Positions 6,616 to 8,910 of a stretch of DNA of 8,910 bases are shown piece by piece (the first letter of the stretch is position 1; each line of letters starts with the position of its first letter). The stretch is taken from positions 18,990 through 27,899 of the forward strand of contig MGNS01000063.1 of assembly GCA_001795165.1 (NCBI GenBank), read 5' to 3'. The notes beneath the pieces are model-generated. The model searched no databases. It was not told the origin of the DNA and saw nothing but the letters and a program-made list of their open reading frames with translations. The stretch comes from Chloroflexi bacterium RBG_16_57_11. GTDB taxonomy: Bacteria; Chloroflexota; Anaerolineae; Anaerolineales; UBA4823. Both the position numbers and the translations under genes were made by a program.

Positions 6616-7221
6616 TTAGGGTGCGGCGTTGGCCACTAACGGATTGCCGATCGTCCCCCAGGAATCGGGCGGCCAATAGACAAAAAGCGCTTTGCCGATC
6701 ACATATTCCATCGGCACCGGTCCCCAGCTATGCGAGTCTGAAGAGTTATTCCGGTTATCACCCAGCACAAACAGGGAACTGTCCGGTACCCGCCACTCAC
6801 TTTGGTAGCGCGGCGCGGCGGCAATGTATGGCTCCTCGATGAGCTCGTCGTTAACGTAAACCTCACCGTTAACGATCCGGATGCGATCTCCAGGCAAGCC
6901 GATGACGCGCTTGATGAATTCCTGATCGGGGTCACGCGGATAGCGGAAAACAATCACATCGCTATGCTGCGGATTCCCGAGCCTGTAAGCTAGCTTGTTG
7001 ACAATCACGAACTCGCCGTTATGCAGCGTCGGCTCCATGCTGAACCCATCCACGCGAATGCGGGCAGAAATAGCGTTAATGGCTACGAATAAGATCGCCG
7101 AGAGGACGATTGTCTCTACAATATCCAGCAAGAAGCGCCAAAAACCCGAGCCGCGCTTCTGATTTACGTCCGGCTGTGGAGTAGTTTCTAAAGGTTGAGT
7201 ATCAAAGGCTTGGTTTTCCAT
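6616..7221 (-). CDS. lepB: Signal peptidase I
   Basis: This membrane-bound serine protease cuts signal peptides from exported proteins on the outer face of the cytoplasmic membrane. The 201-residue protein has a polar N-terminal tail, one transmembrane helix (about 30-50), GFSMEPTL with nucleophile Ser61, FIKRVIGLPGD with general-base Lys104, and the family box LGDNRNNSSDSHSWGP (153-168). The single membrane span and short length match the compact Gram-positive-like form rather than the two-span E. coli enzyme. The ATG at 7221 has no recognisable Shine-Dalgarno site. A promoter (7264-7236) lies so close that the transcript leader would be only about 8 bases. The gene sits 86 bases downstream of der on the same strand. 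Confidence 0.95.
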   Translation of the reverse strand: MENQAFDTQPLETTPQPDVNQKRGSGFWRFLLDIVETIVLSAILFVAINAISARIRVDGFSMEPTLHNGEFVIVNKLAYRLGNPQHSDVIVFRYPRDPDQEFIKRVIGLPGDRIRIVNGEVYVNDELIEEPYIAAAPRYQSEWRVPDSSLFVLGDNRNNSSDSHSWGPVPMEYVIGKALFVYWPPDSWGTIGNPLVANAAP

Positions 7222-7235
7222 AGGTTGTGGAATGG

Positions 7236-7264
7236 ATTATATAACTGCTCATTAGCTGCTACAA
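7236..7264 (-). promoter_or_regulatory. Promoter immediately upstream of lepB
   Basis: On the minus strand the -35 box is TTGTAG (7264-7259), followed by a 17-base spacer and a perfect TATAAT (7241-7236). The expected start near 7229 lies only about 8 bases before the lepB ATG. This would give an almost leaderless mRNA, in line with the missing ribosome binding site. Confidence 0.55.
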
Positions 7265-7307
7265 GGCCCAAATAATTAGAGTGCTTTCATGAACTGCAAA
7301 CCGGCCT

Positions 7308-8681
7308 TTATCTGCGCGGCCGCAGCACCAGACGGATGGGTGTACCCAGGAATGGATAATTCTCCCTCAGGCGGTTTTCCAGGAAACGAAGATAAGAGAA
7401 ATGAGCCAGGCTGGGATCGTTGACATAAATCAGGAAGGTTGGCGGGTCACTGCGCACTTGAGTAGCATAATAGATTTTTAACTGTCGGCCAGAGCGAGAG
7501 GCAGGGGAAAACTGGTCCTGAGCCTTTTGCAAGATTTGATTGAGCTGCGAAGTGGACAGGCGTACCAAACGCTCTTCCTGCACCCGCAAGGCTAACGGCA
7601 GCACACGCTCGACCCGCTGGCCAGTCTTCGCGGAGACGAACAACACCGGCACAAAATCCATAAAGTTCAGCTCCTGGCGTAGCTGCCGGGTGTATTCATC
7701 CAGGGTAAAAGAATCCTTTTCGATCGCATCCCATTTGTTGACCAGCACCACCGCGCTTTTCCAGGCGTCCAGAATAAAGCCGGCGATGTGGGTATCTTGA
7801 GCAGTGATCCCGCTGACTGCATCGATCATCAATAACGCTACATCGGCGCGTTCGATGGCGCGCAGAGAGCGCAGCACGCTATACTTTTCAACACCCGGGA
7901 TGATCTTACCGCGCTTGCGGATGCCGGCGGTATCGATCAGCGTGATGGGCACTTCGCCGAAAACCAGTTTTGTGTCGATCGCGTCGCGGGTGGTGCCCGG
8001 GATGGGGCTGACAATGGCGCGCTCCTCGCCCAGCAGCCGGTTGAGCAGGCTGGATTTGCCAGCGTTTGGCTTACCCACGATGGCGATCTTGACGGTTTCC
8101 TCTTCTTCCTCTTCCTCCAGTCGGGTGGCCGACAGCTCAGCCACCAGAGCATCCAGCAGGTCACCGGTGCCAGTGCCATGCAGCGACGAGATGGGGTAGG
8201 GCTCGCCCATCCCCAGCTCGTAGAACTGCAAGGCTTGATCGCGGCGGGAAGCGCTGTCGGCTTTATTGACCACCAGAAGCACTGGCGGCATCAGATGCCC
8301 ATTGATCAGCCGTTGGCGCTGACGCAGGATTTGAGCCACTTCCTGGTCGGCCGGGGTGATGCCGCTTTCTGCCTCGGTGAGGAAAAGCACTGCGTCAGCT
8401 TCCTCAATTGCCAGCTCAGCCTGAGAGCGGATCTGGTCGATAAAATCTGACGACCCGATGGAGAGTGGCTGGCGCCCTGCGCTGGCCTGGGATGGATCGA
8501 TCCCCCCGGTATCTACGATGGTAAAGCTGATCCCATTCCAGTCGGATTCGGCCAGGATTCGATCGCGGGTCGTACCGGGGACCTCGTCCACAACGGCCAG
8601 GCGTTCCCCAGCCAGGCGGTTGAACAGGGTGCTTTTCCCTACGTTGGGTCTTCCAACCAGGGCTACAACGGGTTTCGACAT
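7308..8681 (-). CDS. der: Ribosome-assembly GTPase Der (EngA)
   Basis: This essential GTPase has two tandem G domains and acts in maturation of the 50S ribosomal subunit. In its 457 residues the first G domain carries GRPNVGKS (10-17), DTGG (57-60) and NKAD (139-142). The second carries GKPNAGKS (203-210), DTAG (250-253), NKWD (315-318) and SAK (350-352). The C-terminal KH-like RNA-binding domain spans about 372-455, with the expected IYYATQ and FLENRLRENYPFLGTPIRL motifs. A run of seven Glu (189-195) forms the linker between the G domains. The length is normal for the family. The ATG at 8681 is preceded by TAAGGA (8695-8690), which overlaps the stop of the upstream YbbR-like gene, so translation is probably coupled. 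The gene order is YbbR-like, der, lepB. Confidence 0.98.
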   Translation of the reverse strand: MSKPVVALVGRPNVGKSTLFNRLAGERLAVVDEVPGTTRDRILAESDWNGISFTIVDTGGIDPSQASAGRQPLSIGSSDFIDQIRSQAELAIEEADAVLFLTEAESGITPADQEVAQILRQRQRLINGHLMPPVLLVVNKADSASRRDQALQFYELGMGEPYPISSLHGTGTGDLLDALVAELSATRLEEEEEEETVKIAIVGKPNAGKSSLLNRLLGEERAIVSPIPGTTRDAIDTKLVFGEVPITLIDTAGIRKRGKIIPGVEKYSVLRSLRAIERADVALLMIDAVSGITAQDTHIAGFILDAWKSAVVLVNKWDAIEKDSFTLDEYTRQLRQELNFMDFVPVLFVSAKTGQRVERVLPLALRVQEERLVRLSTSQLNQILQKAQDQFSPASRSGRQLKIYYATQVRSDPPTFLIYVNDPSLAHFSYLRFLENRLRENYPFLGTPIRLVLRPRR

Positions 8682-8692
8682 CTCATTTATCC

Positions 8693-8910
8693 TTAGGGTT
8701 GCGCTGAGGGCGTCGGCGTCAGAGATGGAATGGCTTCAGGAATTCCGGTCCCAGAAGCAGTTTCGCCAGGGGTAACTGTAGCGGCCTGCCCGATCGTCAC
8801 TTCCACACTTTCCGGCAAGGTGGTCTGCACTCGTACTTCATTGGGCTGCAAATCAACCACAACTTGCCGCTGGTAAACGCCCGGTGGCAGGTCGGCGAGG
8901 TCGACGATCA
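8693..8910 (-). CDS. YbbR/CdaR-like protein, C-terminal end (5' end beyond window)
   Basis: This is an open frame from the window edge to TAA at 8695-8693, giving 71 residues. The first part, containing VDLADLPPGVYQ, VVVDLQPNEVRV and LPESVEVTI, matches the closing beta-strands of a YbbR repeat. The last 30 residues are a Thr/Pro/Ser/Ala-rich tail. YbbR-domain proteins (CdaR) are membrane-anchored regulators of the diadenylate cyclase CdaA, usually encoded just upstream. That gene would lie outside this window. Only 11 bases separate the stop from the der ATG, and the der ribosome binding site overlaps the stop codon, so the two genes share a transcript. The identification rests on a short segment. 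Confidence 0.75.
   Translation of the reverse strand, partial: IVDLADLPPGVYQRQVVVDLQPNEVRVQTTLPESVEVTIGQAATVTPGETASGTGIPEAIPSLTPTPSAQP

Noticed and set aside
7804..8775. Plus-strand frames opposite der and the YbbR-like gene
   Set aside because: They are shadows of the Der frame. The Ser run in one of them is simply the antisense of the poly-Glu linker.

Overview
The window looks like ordinary chromosomal DNA from a free-living bacterium with moderately high GC, most probably a member of the Chloroflexota (Anaerolineae type). This placement is an inference. It rests on a Hanks-type kinase, a lipoprotein with a Pro/Thr/Gln-rich linker and two LysM domains, a short YgiT-like zinc-ribbon protein, and a YbbR-Der-signal peptidase cluster. 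There is no rRNA or other marker to settle it.

Layout: positions 1-968 (minus) hold the N-terminal 322 residues of a Ser/Thr protein kinase whose 3' end lies outside the window. A 304-base divergent control region (969-1272) carries a back-to-back promoter pair. Positions 1273-1971 (plus) encode a LysM lipoprotein, followed by two hairpins, the second terminator-like. Positions 2127-6204 (plus) hold a three-gene cluster: deoxyribose-phosphate aldolase (deoC), a two-domain ALDH16-like aldehyde dehydrogenase, and a NUDIX hydrolase of the ADP-ribose pyrophosphatase type. The NUDIX gene meets a minus-strand zinc-ribbon gene (6208-6492) tail to tail with only 3 bases between. Upstream on the minus strand are signal peptidase I (6616-7221), the double GTPase Der/EngA (7308-8681) and the C-terminal end of a YbbR/CdaR-like protein (8693-8910, cut by the window edge).

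How the genes fit together: DeoC splits 2-deoxyribose-5-phosphate into glyceraldehyde-3-phosphate and acetaldehyde. The adjacent dehydrogenase keeps the full catalytic set in its first domain and is the obvious candidate to oxidise the acetaldehyde. The NUDIX enzyme probably recycles ADP-ribose-like nucleotides, so the cluster reads as nucleoside-sugar salvage with aldehyde clean-up. The minus-strand cluster is housekeeping: YbbR (regulation of c-di-AMP synthesis), Der (50S ribosome assembly) and LepB (signal peptide removal). The kinase and LysM lipoprotein may belong to envelope sensing, but only their divergent arrangement supports this.

I did not find a new defence system, mobile element, CRISPR array, RNA gene or phage remnant. 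The most interesting observation is that the aldolase is of the animal DERA type over its whole length and sits beside a homologue of the animal two-domain ALDH16A1, with the dehydrogenase active site intact here.
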